A stretch of 64,000 bases of DNA, taken from contig VCMS01000278.1 in NCBI GenBank assembly GCA_022539475.1, forward strand, positions 1 to 64,000, given 5' to 3'. Position 1 is the stretch's first letter. The number at the start of each line of letters is the position of its first letter. The translations under genes and the position numbers were made by a program. Under the pieces are notes generated by a model. It had not been told where the DNA came from. It made no database searches and saw only the letters and a program-made list of their open reading frames with translations. Below are positions 42,401-52,449 of this stretch, in pieces. Source of the stretch: Gracilaria domingensis (lineage: Eukaryota > Rhodophyta > Florideophyceae > Gracilariales > Gracilariaceae).

Positions 42401-43207
42401 CTACAACGGCACTTGGTTTTCCTCCAAACCCCCAGCCCAAATTGGCGACGGAAGGTTGAAGAGCGATTGCGCATTGATTACAACCGCTTCAAAATTCTGC
42501 CGTTGTCCGGTACTTAAGGCATTAAGTGTCGCATAAAGTTTGTGAGGCTGGATATAGAGTTTAAAGTTCTGATCACTTTGCCATCGTCCATGGTATTTAA
42601 TTTCCTGATCGAAGAGCCTGCCGAACAATTTGTCAATGGTTGCGCCACCAAATCGAAGCATATGGGGTGTAACAGCAAACGGCAACGAAAGTCGTTCGAC
42701 GGGGCGGCGAAGGATGGCTCGAGAGCGCGCAGGCGCGAAAGGGAAGAGATGGTTCTCTCCGAGTAAAATTCTCCGCTCCTTCAGCCGCTTTAGCATAAAG
42801 ACCAAAAAGTAAGGACGTATCGTGAGGGCCTCCTTCCTTCCCCGCTTTCCAAGAGTAATGTTCATCGTGCCATAATGACTCCGCTTCGTTGAGAATTCCA
42901 GAAAAACCACATCCGCTAGCTTCAGTTGAAGCAAATCTCCTATGCACAGATACCCGTCAAAGAGAAAAAGAATCCCAATCCTCGCATCCGGGGCTCCGTG
43001 ACGAATAAAGTCGGCAGCTATAGCGTAGGCAACCATTTTCGGACAGACACCGTGATGCTCCGATGGACGCGAATTCGCCCACCCTTGCAAACTGAGTGCT
43101 GACAAGGACAATCGGCCTTGAAGGTGTGGCATACAAAATTCCAGACCCGCCTTAGGCTGCGCCAACCCAGTCGACTTCAACCCCGGATTCTCCCAATACC
43201 TCTCCAC
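42401..43207 (-). CDS. Tyrosine recombinase (DIRS/Crypton-like), first catalytic Arg apparently lost
   Basis: A 268-residue open frame from a GTG; no clear ATG. The C-terminal half has the tyrosine recombinase core: TPHMLRFGGATIDKLF (the HxxR box, with the RGGAT-like form usual in eukaryotic transposon recombinases), HGRWQSDQNFKLYI (His/Trp box and nucleophilic Tyr). An upstream helix reads FDGYLCIGDLLQLKLADVVF. Relatives have an Arg after YL in that helix, and here it is Cys. Such enzymes cut and rejoin DNA through a Tyr-DNA link and are carried by DIRS, Ngaro and Crypton elements. I found no DIRS-type reverse transcriptase nearby, so a Crypton or a solo relic is likelier. A tandem repeat lies just upstream. 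Confidence 0.75.
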   Translation of the reverse strand: MERYWENPGLKSTGLAQPKAGLEFCMPHLQGRLSLSALSLQGWANSRPSEHHGVCPKMVAYAIAADFIRHGAPDARIGILFLFDGYLCIGDLLQLKLADVVFLEFSTKRSHYGTMNITLGKRGRKEALTIRPYFLVFMLKRLKERRILLGENHLFPFAPARSRAILRRPVERLSLPFAVTPHMLRFGGATIDKLFGRLFDQEIKYHGRWQSDQNFKLYIQPHKLYATLNALSTGQRQNFEAVVINAQSLFNLPSPIWAGGLEENQVPL

Positions 43208-43251
43208 GCAATATCGCGTGAAGAGTTCACTTTAAATTCTTTTGTGTCATT

Positions 43252-43506
43252 CTTTCCACTGGGAGAGAATAAATGCTTAAAAATACGCGTACGAGGGCAA
43301 GTTTTCAAAGAAAACCAACGTTGTACTCCCGGTAACACAAGAGGCATCCGAGACCGCCACTAGTTACTGGAACTGCTTCTTTAATTTTTTCCACTTAGAA
43401 AGAAAGAAGTGCTTAACAAAACGCGTACAACGGCGAGTTCTCAAAGAAATGCAACATCGTACTTCTGGTACGACACCCTGCATCCAAGGTTGCCATTAGT
43501 CGCTGA
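43252..43506. repeat. Tandem direct repeat, about 135-bp unit, two copies
   Basis: Units at about 43252-43370 and 43386-43506 share, in order, TTTCCACT, TGCTTAAxAAxACGCGTAC, GTTxTCAAAGAAA, CGTACT(T/C)C and CCACTAGT/CCATTAGTCGC with moderate divergence. They lie immediately upstream of the recombinase frame on its strand and could be part of the recombinase element's end or core region. Confidence 0.6.
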
Positions 43507-43519
43507 AATTTAGTCCATT

Positions 43520-44980
43520 CTATGAACGAAAGAACCCTATACTATACTCAATAGGACCCCATCAAAAGATCGGTGCCTGCCAGCTTAGTTGATGAACGTT
43601 CTATACCTTTCCGTTGGTAAATGGCTTCATTTGACAACGTTTTGGACTCTGAACGTTTTATCTTCTGCCGTTTAGAAGCCTTTTTCATTTACCTGTCTCC
43701 GCATGTCTGGTTATCATGATAAGAAAGACCCATTCTCACAAAGAAAACGTAGGAAGATTTTGAATATGCGACTGAATAAGAAAGGAGGATATAGCGCACG
43801 GACCCTGATCCCATAGTTTTGACACGATCATAGTGACGTTTCGAAGTCTTACAGGTCAGTTCACATGCAGTTCGAACCCTAGTTTTTCGAAGGCGCACAT
43901 CCAAATACCTTTTCTACGAGAAACGTTTGTCCCCAAAGTGCATCTGAGACGACTAGGGCTTTTTGTAAATCGCTAAAAATGAAACATCCTCTGTGGATTT
44001 GTGTCCAAATTATTCAGTTCTTGAAAGATATCTCTTTCGATCTAGCATTTGTAATACGACGCTCCTGATTTTCGTGCCTTGAATTGTAGTGAATGTGTCC
44101 TTCCACTTTCTGAATAAGTTCGCCTCAACTGGAACACCACAGCGGGCAGCGCAGCCGCTTAAAGTCGCAAGCCCCGCAAATCGTCTTCGACATCGTGCTA
44201 ACCTATCATCTCCGAGAGGAAATAAGCCGACTCGAGCAGTAACGTTGGTATGATGGTGTCTTAGTTCGCGTGAGAGACTCAGTGTCAGGCGAATAGAATC
44301 GCGCGGTCTTCGTTCTGAGCTGGATCTTTGTCGGGGACACATTTTTGGATTTTCGCCGTCAATGACGCAGAGGTTTCAAGGAAGAAGGAAGATAGGATTT
44401 AGGGAGTTTAAATCTGACGGTATCAACGGTGCATCGCTGAATTTAGGGTCAGGCAGCGAGCTATGACACTGAGTTTTGCCTATAAAGTCACTTGCGATGA
44501 AGGAATCCGCGCTCGACAAAGGTCCCCACTGACATGGTTTGGCGGCGAGTAGTAACTCCGGCCTCCGACTATGAGGACGACGGTTACGTCTCCTTCTCGC
44601 CAACCCCCACATTTTCGGCGAGGATGAGGAGTCCGAGCCAACACGCTCTTTCCCGCCGCCGCAGCAGCCACAAGCATTCCAACTACCGCCGCCATCCGAA
44701 CCGCAGCATTCTGTCGATCCTCACACTCGTCTCCAAAGGCTACCGGAAGGCCAACGAAAGCTTCTACCGCAACTCCAACAGTCGCAGGTACTCTACCGAA
44801 GACACGGGTCTCGCCGCCGCACGTCTGTTGATATGACGGAGCCGTCTTCTTCAAAGAAGAAGGCGTCGGAAAGCATGGTCAGTCGGATCAAAGTCCTGGA
44901 TGGGAACTTCTTCGATAGTTCTAAGAGAATTTTGGAATAGAACACCGAGAAGAAGCGCGGAACTGTCGTCTATAATGGTA
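43520..44980. other. Mostly non-coding
   Basis: Short frames only. GCCTGCCAGCTTAGTTG at about 43576-43592 resembles a phrase at about 39621-39636. A minus-strand frame at 44342-44010 (RRRFAGLATLSGCAARCGVP) has an Arg/Cys-rich composition but no recognised motif. Confidence 0.3.
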
Positions 44981-44991
44981 TTCGAATTTAT

Positions 44992-45219
44992 GTGAGGAAT
45001 TGCTTTGACCTTGAGACTGTCTTCGATGCTAAGTTCCGATCTAAGGCGGTATTCAGAAGAAGAAAATCTCAACCATTGGATGGCTTGCGATGCACCGCTG
45101 GCCAGTTCATGCGGTTCGTAATCGCAATAGGCCTAGTTGGGAAAGACGTCGGGTATCAGAAGAATATACTTTTCCGAGCGCTGAGCGACAGCGAATCGTT
45201 TCAAGTATTTATGAATTAA
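44992..45219 (+). pseudogene. Unknown gene family, relic copy A
   Basis: A 75-codon frame that contains GQFMRFVIAIGLVGKDVGYQ and KNILFRA and ends FQVFMN. A homologous stretch lies on the minus strand at 47840-47526, with GQYMRFLIASGLVPARVGYR, KNVLFRS and AQFFMN. Identity is high enough on this strand, and poor on the other, to fix the coding direction. Upstream, a frame from about 44890 has a stop (44938) but similar texture. The function is not recognised; the hydrophobic MRFxIAxGLV segment is helical. Confidence 0.5.
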
Positions 45220-45577
45220 GCGAACGTGACCAGTACCCTATGAGTTTTCCTTCTCCCTCTGGAGTGGTTTGGAACAGCGCGCAGCCTACTTGGTATTCGC
45301 TCGAGTCCGTGTCGACGGAGAACGACAATTTCGGTTCTGGTAACAATAGGATTGGCGCTGATGTAACAGCCTCCTCCGAGGAGTTGAACGCTTTCGCTTG
45401 TGCCGGCGAGGATCGCGTTCTAGATCGCGTTGCCCGTTGCGTACGGCCTGAGAAGGTACTATACCGCTTCCGGCCAACAAGTAACTCCGCCTTCAGAGGC
45501 TCTCGAGGATCCTCCGACAGAATTGAACTGTTCAACAAAATCGATGGAAAGCTTAAATCGGTTTCGATTCTGGACAT
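45209..45577 (-). pseudogene. Ty3/Gypsy reverse transcriptase-RNase H junction relic
   Basis: The C-terminal part reads SSEEAVTSAPILLLPEPKL, then FSVDTDSSEYQVGCALFQ, then IGYWSRSLNS. This is the connection of Gypsy pol where the last reverse-transcriptase helix (PPiLaLP) meets RNase H (DTDASxxxxGavLxQ ... YxSRsL). The DTDSSE keeps the first RNase H acidic residue. The frame ends soon after, and the expected NYxxxExE continuation is not in frame. No LTRs were found around it. Upstream sequence is too decayed to read as reverse transcriptase. Confidence 0.8.
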
Positions 45578-45599
45578 TTAATGACATACAAATATTGTC

Positions 45600-47150
45600 C
45601 TTCTGCATTCACTTTTGTACTTCAAGATTTAGCTCCAGACATTCCGAGTTATTAATATTCATCAGTGAATGAGAAGCGTTCCGTTGCTTTCTTTTACTAC
45701 TTAAATCCTACTAGAAGTATTATTTTGCACATAATTTTCTTTTCTCGAAAATGTCGTGCGCTTCTCACGACAATGAAAAACTATGTCTACTGAGAACTTG
45801 GTCCTCAAAATCTACATTAACATCTTTTGTTCGTCGTACAAAAGCTATGAGCATCATTTCAATATTTCGATTTCCCGTTACAAATATTTAAGCTATTCTG
45901 CGATATATTTTGAAAAGCTCTCTGTATGTTTCTCCTACGTATTTCTTCACTATTATTACTAATCCATGGTTCTGGTATTGCATTCTTTTCTTTTTGTTCA
46001 TTTCTTATATGTTAAACCACTGGGGCTGAGGAGATTTAGCGGATTTAGACACTTTGCTGGTCTAGTCAGTGAGGAACTTGCGTAGAATACATTGAGAACT
46101 AACCCATAAACCCCCTGACCAACTGTGTGTAGTACAATTCAACAAAGTTGTCCACAATTCGCCCTATTCTAGATCTCTACGTTTGAGAGGGATCCGCTAT
46201 ACCTTTTCGGGAATCTACAATTATACCACATTTTTACTGAACAAAATCAATAATGCATTTTGCGAAGGGAGCGAAAGGAAGCTGGGGGGGTTTCATTCAA
46301 TTGCCGATCAGTTTGGGCGTTGGTTCTCTTCATGCGGAACGTTGCAGTGGAGTGGTGGACGGGATTCGATACTCATGTTCGCGCTCTTGAGGAATAAGAA
46401 GGTCGTTCGAGTTGTTCTGAACTATTTCATCGGTAATGCTTCGTACTATATCTTTTTGAAGTGCATTTCTGTTGGATATTGTGTCTCGCAAAGCGGTTTC
46501 TTGGCTCCTTGTTTCGTCTGATTTTCGTCTCAAAAAGTCTCCAGGGCACTCTTCTCGATCGAAGAGAACTGATCGGAGAAAGTGAAGACATTGCTCAGAA
46601 TGTATGTCGGACCTGAGACAAGCTCTCACTTTCTCATCTTCTACCTGGTTTAGAACGTATTCGGAGCATCTGTAACGATTCGCTTAGTATTTGTTGAAGA
46701 CGCGGAGGTCATGCGGAACATCTGAATCTGCGGTCAGCACATGCCGCCCGCTTCGCTGTTCTTAGCGCCAGGATGACTGAACCAGACGATCTCGTGAAGG
46801 AGGTGATGGAAATGTCCTCAGTTTAGTAAGGGCTAAGCGTCACGGCGATCCGGCCGCGTGGCACAAAGCGCATTCTGGATCAGAATTTCAGCGAGGCCGA
46901 GTTGGAAAGGACATCGAGGGCAAAGCGCTTTCGAAATAAAACAGAGCTGTCCTCGCAAAGCTCGGGAGAAGACGCAGAGGGTTCGATCTAGCACTTGGAA
47001 GCAACCACGGAGGGCGCTGTCGTTAGAGAAGCGGAAGAAGGGACGGAAGGTTCTGTGGGAAGAGTCGCAGGAAAAAGGACAAGAGGCTCAGTCGTGGCAG
47101 TCAAGGATGAAGAATGTGAGGACAGTATGTCAAACTATTCCTTACACAGC
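45600..47150. other. AT-rich intergenic; doubtful short ORFs
   Basis: A plus-strand frame at 46995-47297 is acidic and Ser-rich and overlaps the minus-strand relic B, so it is probably a shadow. A frame at 46183-46521 has no motifs. Confidence 0.3.
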
Positions 47151-47151
47151 T

Positions 47152-47840
47152 TCAGTTCCACAGAGATTGAGAGGTCAGACACGTCTGCTCCTTGGCTCCT
47201 TGGACAAGTGCTCCGGGTAGTCCCGATTCGTGAAGAGTCGCAATCGCATTTGGACGCTGCCCACCGCAAGAAAACACAAGAGTCACAAGAAATTTGATAC
47301 ACCATTTGTGTATTAAGTCTCGGCTCTTGCTTACTCTCGTCAGAAATGACCCCCTTCTTTTGACCTCATCAAGTTTGTACCTGTTCAGAATTCCTTCCAA
47401 GTGACGAATTGCATTAGTATAGGCATGCTCCTTCTCCGTGTCGAGGACCAAATGACCATAACCGGTATTATCCAGCACGCGCTTCTGCCAGTCTGCTCTT
47501 TGCGTTTCCTGCTCTGAAGCCGCAATCAAAGAGCGAAGAAACCAAAAACGACTTCCAGTTTGGTTTCTATTCCTTCTTCGTCCTTCAATCTAACTTTGGA
47601 TTCACTTGTTAGTGTCAAGATGAGGTTTGTTTTGGAAAAAACCGTATACGGAGAGCCTGTTAGAAGGAAAGGGTTCATGAAGAACTGCGCAGCATCAAGT
47701 TCCGCTGCGGATCTGAAGAGAACATTCTTCCTATATCCTACTCTGGCAGGAACTAATCCAGATGCAATCAAAAACCGCATGTACTGGCCGGCGGCGGAAG
47801 AAAGGTTGTTAAACACGGTGGAATCTTTCTTAGGAAACAC
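47152..47840 (-). pseudogene. Unknown gene family, relic copy B (longer)
   Basis: Begins in a frame reading VFPKKDSTVFNNLSSAAGQY, continues through MRFLIASGLV and LILTLTSESKVRLKDEEG to a stop near 47526. By a frameshift it then joins SLIAASEQETQRADWQKRVL and HAYTNAIRHLEGILNRYKLD, ending about 47152. It is the inverted homologue of the relic at 44992-45219 and extends the family by about 150 residues. Both are decayed and lie 2.3 kb apart head to head. Not recognised; a transposon-encoded protein is likely since the repeat is inverted. Confidence 0.5.
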
Positions 47841-47889
47841 AAGTTTTCCGCGAACGCGAGAGTCTTATACTGTTACCATGTCGTAACAG

Positions 47890-49440
47890 TTATGCTAACT
47901 CAAAGATAGACCATTGTACATCACAACCCCTTTTCTTTTCTTCTCGCTCGACTCCAAACGAGCTTCGGAACTAGTGAAGAAATCTCCATCAATAACTGTG
48001 AAGTGGCGAATCATCTTTTTCTACTTATCTTCTGTGGAACTCGGAAATGCTGGCTGTTCTCTATGTTCAGGCGACCGAAAAGGGCAATTTCGGGATCAGT
48101 ATATGGAGATTGGTTCTCGTGGTGGTTCCGGCAAGAGCTTGCGTTGCTCAACAAGAGGCTCTGTCAGTCGAGCCCGTTGCACCGAAAGCGGAGACAGTTC
48201 TTCAGTTGCATTGGTTTGCTCCAACCAGATCTGCTATGCTGCGTCTCTGCCGTTCTCCAAAGCATCACGCGCCCGAATGGACCCATTCGTAGAACACGGT
48301 AGCAGAATCGGAATTGGAAGAATAAGAGAAGTAAAATGTGGAGAAAACTAAGGTAATGGGGGCCGTGGCAATACTCAGAACTCGGCATTAGTCGGAGAAC
48401 TTAAAGTGTAGTCCTCATTTCCGGTTGTTCTCTTTGGCCGAAGTCGGGAAATATTGGAGAACAGGATAAACGCATTGGGCGGGGCTGGTTCGTTTTTTAG
48501 GGGCGCATATAGCATGATGCTAGTGAAGGGGTTCGCACCAGATTTATGAAGCATAGAAGTGATGAACTCTTCATGGTACGTGCATCAGCGTGGTACGTGT
48601 TGGGAGTGAAATAAAAGTTGTAGTAAGGATTTTCTGGAGTTTGGCGGAGTTTTCAGAGACCAAATCAGTCTTCAATGCAATTGAACTTGGTAGAGGGAGC
48701 ACGACAAATAAGACCTGAAGCGTTTGGTCGTAGCTCAGTGCTTGTGATGCATTGAGCAAGGCATTGAAGATGTTCAGAAACTCTTTGAGTTGAGATGCGA
48801 TTGAGGGGCGTTAGTGTAGAGGAATTTGTTAGTTGTAATTAGAGTGGAGTGCAGCGAGACGCAGCAGAGAAGGTGAAGAGGATGCTGGGGGACATTGGGC
48901 AAGGTGTGGTGGATTGAGTTCAAAACGTTACAATTAAAAACGGAAAATGTAATTAAAAAAGGCGAGAAGTAGCTAAAACGCGATAAAGAATGGGCTGTAG
49001 CGACGAAACGAGTGCGATTTGGGGGCTGAAATTAGACCGAGAGGTAGATGTGTTTGCTCTCTTTCGATTGCATAGCGCAAATAGGTCGTCGATGACGGAA
49101 GAGGTCGGGGGTTCTCGGGGGTTTGTACTGTGGTTTAAGGTGAGGTTTGTTATTCGACGCAGTCTAAGGGTTCGGACAGGGGGCCTGAGCGTGAGTACCG
49201 ATGTTTGCGGAGGTATTTAGGACCGTATTGAGATCGCTAATGGCCTGATATCAGGGGGAAGGAGCCAATTTGTGATGATGAGGTCTTAGCGTCTATAGTA
49301 TAGGGGTTCTAACAACTATAGATGAAAGGATTAAGTGCGAAATGTATTGCTTCTTGTAACTTATGTTCGTTGATTCTACTGGTTCTTTTCATTTCAATTC
49401 CACAGTCTTTTATCTCCTCTTAAAACCACTTAAGCTGGTT
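47890..49440. other. Intergenic, no supported gene
   Basis: Several open frames at 47914-48351 overlap each other in all three plus-strand frames, which suggests composition rather than coding. Nothing stands out in 48400-49440. Confidence 0.3.
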
Positions 49441-49457
49441 CCTTCAAATCCAGGACA

Positions 49458-49842
49458 GACAGCGCACCGCCCGTCCTCGCGCACTCAAACCGCCCTTCCT
49501 CCCTCTGTAGCACCTGTCTTTTAACAAAACCACGCGCCCTACAGACAGCGCACCGCCCTTCCTCCCTCTGTAGCACCTGTCTTTTAACAAAACCACGCGC
49601 CCTACAGACAGCGCACCGCCCTTCCTCCCTCTGTAGCACCTGTCTTTTAACAAAACCACGCGCCCTACAGACAGCGCACCGCCCTTCCTCCCTCTGTAGC
49701 ACCTGTCTTTTAACAAAGCCACGCGCCCTACAGACAGCGCACCGCCCTTCCTCCCTCTGTAGCACCTGTCTTTTAACAAAACCACGCGCCCTACAGACAG
49801 CGCACCGCCTTTCCTCCCTCTGTAGCACCTGTCTTTTAACAG
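49458..49842. repeat. 63-bp minisatellite, about six units
   Basis: CCCTCTGTAGCACCTGTCTT recurs at 49501, 49564, 49627, 49690, 49753 and 49816, exactly 63 bp apart, with almost no divergence. On the minus strand two frames are open throughout because 63 is a multiple of three. One encodes a 21-residue unit containing CAVCRARGFVKRQ, with a CxxC. The near-identity of units indicates recent expansion or active homogenisation. Coding is possible but not shown. Confidence 0.9.
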
Positions 49843-49859
49843 ACAGACGAAAGGGGGCC

Positions 49860-51050
49860 TTAGAGGTCTTGTATCCATGTTGAAAATTAAGAGTGATGCT
49901 CAGAATCTTATCTCAACCGTTCGTATCGAGCTTCAACCACCTGTATGGATTAGTGCATCATGTTGGATTCCGTATATGACAAAATAGCTTTCAAAATGGA
50001 ATTTGCTTCCGCATGCGTCTCCTAGTCCAATCTGGTATACTACGTGGGAAGTACTAGCACTACGTATGCCGGTGCCACATTGGCAGAATACAGTACTACC
50101 AATGTACAGCCAGATTCTTATAGTAAGTTTATGGCAGCTTCAAATCTCGTTTAACAAATTAAAATAATGCGAAGAACTCGTATTGCTAATTTACTATAGA
50201 CTTTGGTTTGAATTGAAGTGTTCTTGATTTAGCTCTAACACTAAGCAAGATACTTTAGATGCTCGTTATTTCTTCAGTTTGGGTGCAGCTGAGGGGAGAT
50301 GAAAAGAGTTGCAGTTCCATGACAGCGGAAACACTTTTTTCGTGGTCTGACCCACTCAAAACACATCTAACACCTTAGCAGTAGCTCTGGAGTACCAGCA
50401 GATATAGAGTTTCGTAGTATTCGTAGTCCTGAACCAATAAAAAGAAAGGTTTTGGATGGTTCAAAACTATTGCACCCGACTCGCTTGCACTCGCACAACG
50501 CAAGTTGCTGTGTGTTGTGTAAGAAATCCTCCTACATCAAATCCATTATCGCCCTCGATGAATACTTCTCTTGCAACGGAAACAGACATCGATTGTATCG
50601 ACTGTCTGGAACGAGCTTAACTGGCTTCGTTTGCACTTTATCTTGAGCTAGAGACAATGCGACCTTTCTATTTGGTATGTTTCTTTTTCCGTGCTTTCTC
50701 CGAATTTGCCGTCTGCGGAATTATAAATGTAAATGAGAATGGACTCCTTCTGCCAACCGTTGTATATCTTCAAAAGGTTCTAAATATTTGGGAGCAGACC
50801 CTTAAACTCGTCTAGGCTTCAACTTCAAGTTTTTTTTGTAAAAAGCATAACTTGTTCTCCTGGTTTGAGAATGTATGTCCCGTCTCTTTCAGTCTAACTG
50901 AAGTATTACAATTTGATTTTCATCATTTATCGAATAGCGAGCAATAGTTGTGTCGCATTTCACATCCTTTATGAATTTCTCTGTGACATCCGATGTTATT
51001 ACGGATTCATTTGATAAAAACATGTCCTCAATGTCTAAACTGTTTACTCC
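49860..51050. other. Intergenic, no supported gene
   Basis: AT-rich with short frames only. Confidence 0.3.
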
Positions 51051-51059
51051 ATATTCTAA

Positions 51060-52400
51060 TAAGAAGGTGTCTGGCAAGTTCCTTCCTTAAAATGATTATC
51101 ATTATCAAATTCTGCTCGAGGTGAATATTTATCCCAGTGTTTTTGTGAATAGCTTATGTAGCAGCGAAGCACTGTAATGTTCTGAAAGCTCTTTCATGTT
51201 GTGCGTCTGTTTGCCGGTAGAAATCTGTTGACAAATTCAGGGTTTTTTTAATTTCTTCACCAGTTTGATCCAAAAATGTCCAGTAAACTTAGGGTCTCTG
51301 TCTGACATTGTTTTTTTGGTATTCCATGATTTTTATAAATTTTCTAAAAGAAGGCTTCAGCGGTTGCTTTGGCCTTTAAATTATCCTTTAACGCAGTAAA
51401 ATGCGTTCGTTCTGATAATTCATCCTCGACAATTAAAATGCCTGAATATCCTTCGCCTGTTCTTGGTTGTCTAAATATAAAATTCATGGATAAAACCTCC
51501 CATTTCTTACTCAGTGGAGGATATGGTCTGATTAGTCCAAATTGTTTCGGGCTCAAAGTTTTACAAGCTGGCAATCATAAAATTTCCCAGCGAAACTCTC
51601 AAGTTCCATTTTCCTACTTAAGAATTTATCATTGTTATATACTTCTTCTAGCTTCTTCAAAGTTCTTTTGTGCCGTGCATTATCATAATATTCATTAGGT
51701 TTCTAATCATAATTTACGATACATGATGAGTGTTCTTATCTTTTCTTGAAAGAGCAATAGCCACGGAATTAAGCTTCACTTTCAAATATAAAGTTCATAA
51801 TCAAACTGTTGCAGAAACTCAACCCAACTTGTTTTCTTGACAAACGTATCTGGGTTTCAGGGGTTTTAAGCCGGTTTGATCCCTAACTATTGTAAGTTTG
51901 GAGCCATGCGAATATGCTCTTCAAGTTTTGAATGCATGTATAGTGGCTAGTAGTCCTTTCGTTTGTTGAGTATTATAGTTCAGCCGGGTCTAATTTTCTG
52001 CACGCATATGCGACTTAAAAGCATCCTTTCTCGTCTATCTGGGTAATGATTTCACCTATTACAGTTGTTGATTCATCAAATGTTAATTCATATGATAATG
52101 AAGGATCAGCACATCTAAGTATTGGGGTGTTGCTTAATTCTTCTTTCAATCTCTGAAAAGCTTTTTCTTCCTTTTCTTACCAATGAAAATATTTGATTTT
52201 CTTCGTCAAATACGTCATTGTCGCAAGGCAAATTCTTTTACGAATCTTCTATATTAGTTACTAGTCCCTAAAAGCTTTCGACCTCCATGACATTAACCAG
52301 TTTTCTCCAATCTTGTATTGCTATTGTTTTATTTGGCTTTGTCCCTATCGTCTGTGTTCTCGTTTGGCTAGTTAGTAGTCCAAAAATGCTGGTTTCAAAA
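51060..52400 (-). pseudogene. Ty3/Gypsy pol relic (reverse transcriptase end, RNase H, integrase)
   Basis: Read on the minus strand with frameshifts. At about 52300-52100 is an SF-x-GLVTNI-type block (usually SFLGLxxYYRRF) and AFQRLKEELSNTPILRC. At about 52080-51950 are FDESTTVIGEIITQ and AYACRKLDPAEL, the RNase H start. At 51574-51344 comes the integrase core start, KWEVLSMNFIFRQPRTGEGY and IVEDELSERTHFTAL (usually MDFI...VDRLSKMAHF). At about 51310-51150 are SDRDPKFTGHFWIKL and YRQTDAQHERAFRTLQ, the second Asp and the Glu region. The order is that of Gypsy pol. Multiple stops and frame changes make it a fossil, and no LTRs are visible. Confidence 0.8.
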
Positions 52401-52449
52401 TTCTAGTTTCAAAATGCTAGTTTTTTTGTATGTTAAATTGCACTTTCTG

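Noticed and set aside
41923-42459. 178-codon plus-strand frame
   Set aside because: Overlaps the end of the tyrosine recombinase on the other strand, lacks any motif and is Ser/Thr/Phe-rich as expected for antisense.
46858-47297. Plus-strand charged frames
   Set aside because: They overlap the minus-strand relic B of the unknown family, whose coding direction is fixed by similarity to the copy at 44992-45219.
49458-49842. CRISPR-like array
   Set aside because: The 63-bp units are contiguous and identical with no unique spacers, and nothing else suggests a prokaryote. It is a minisatellite.
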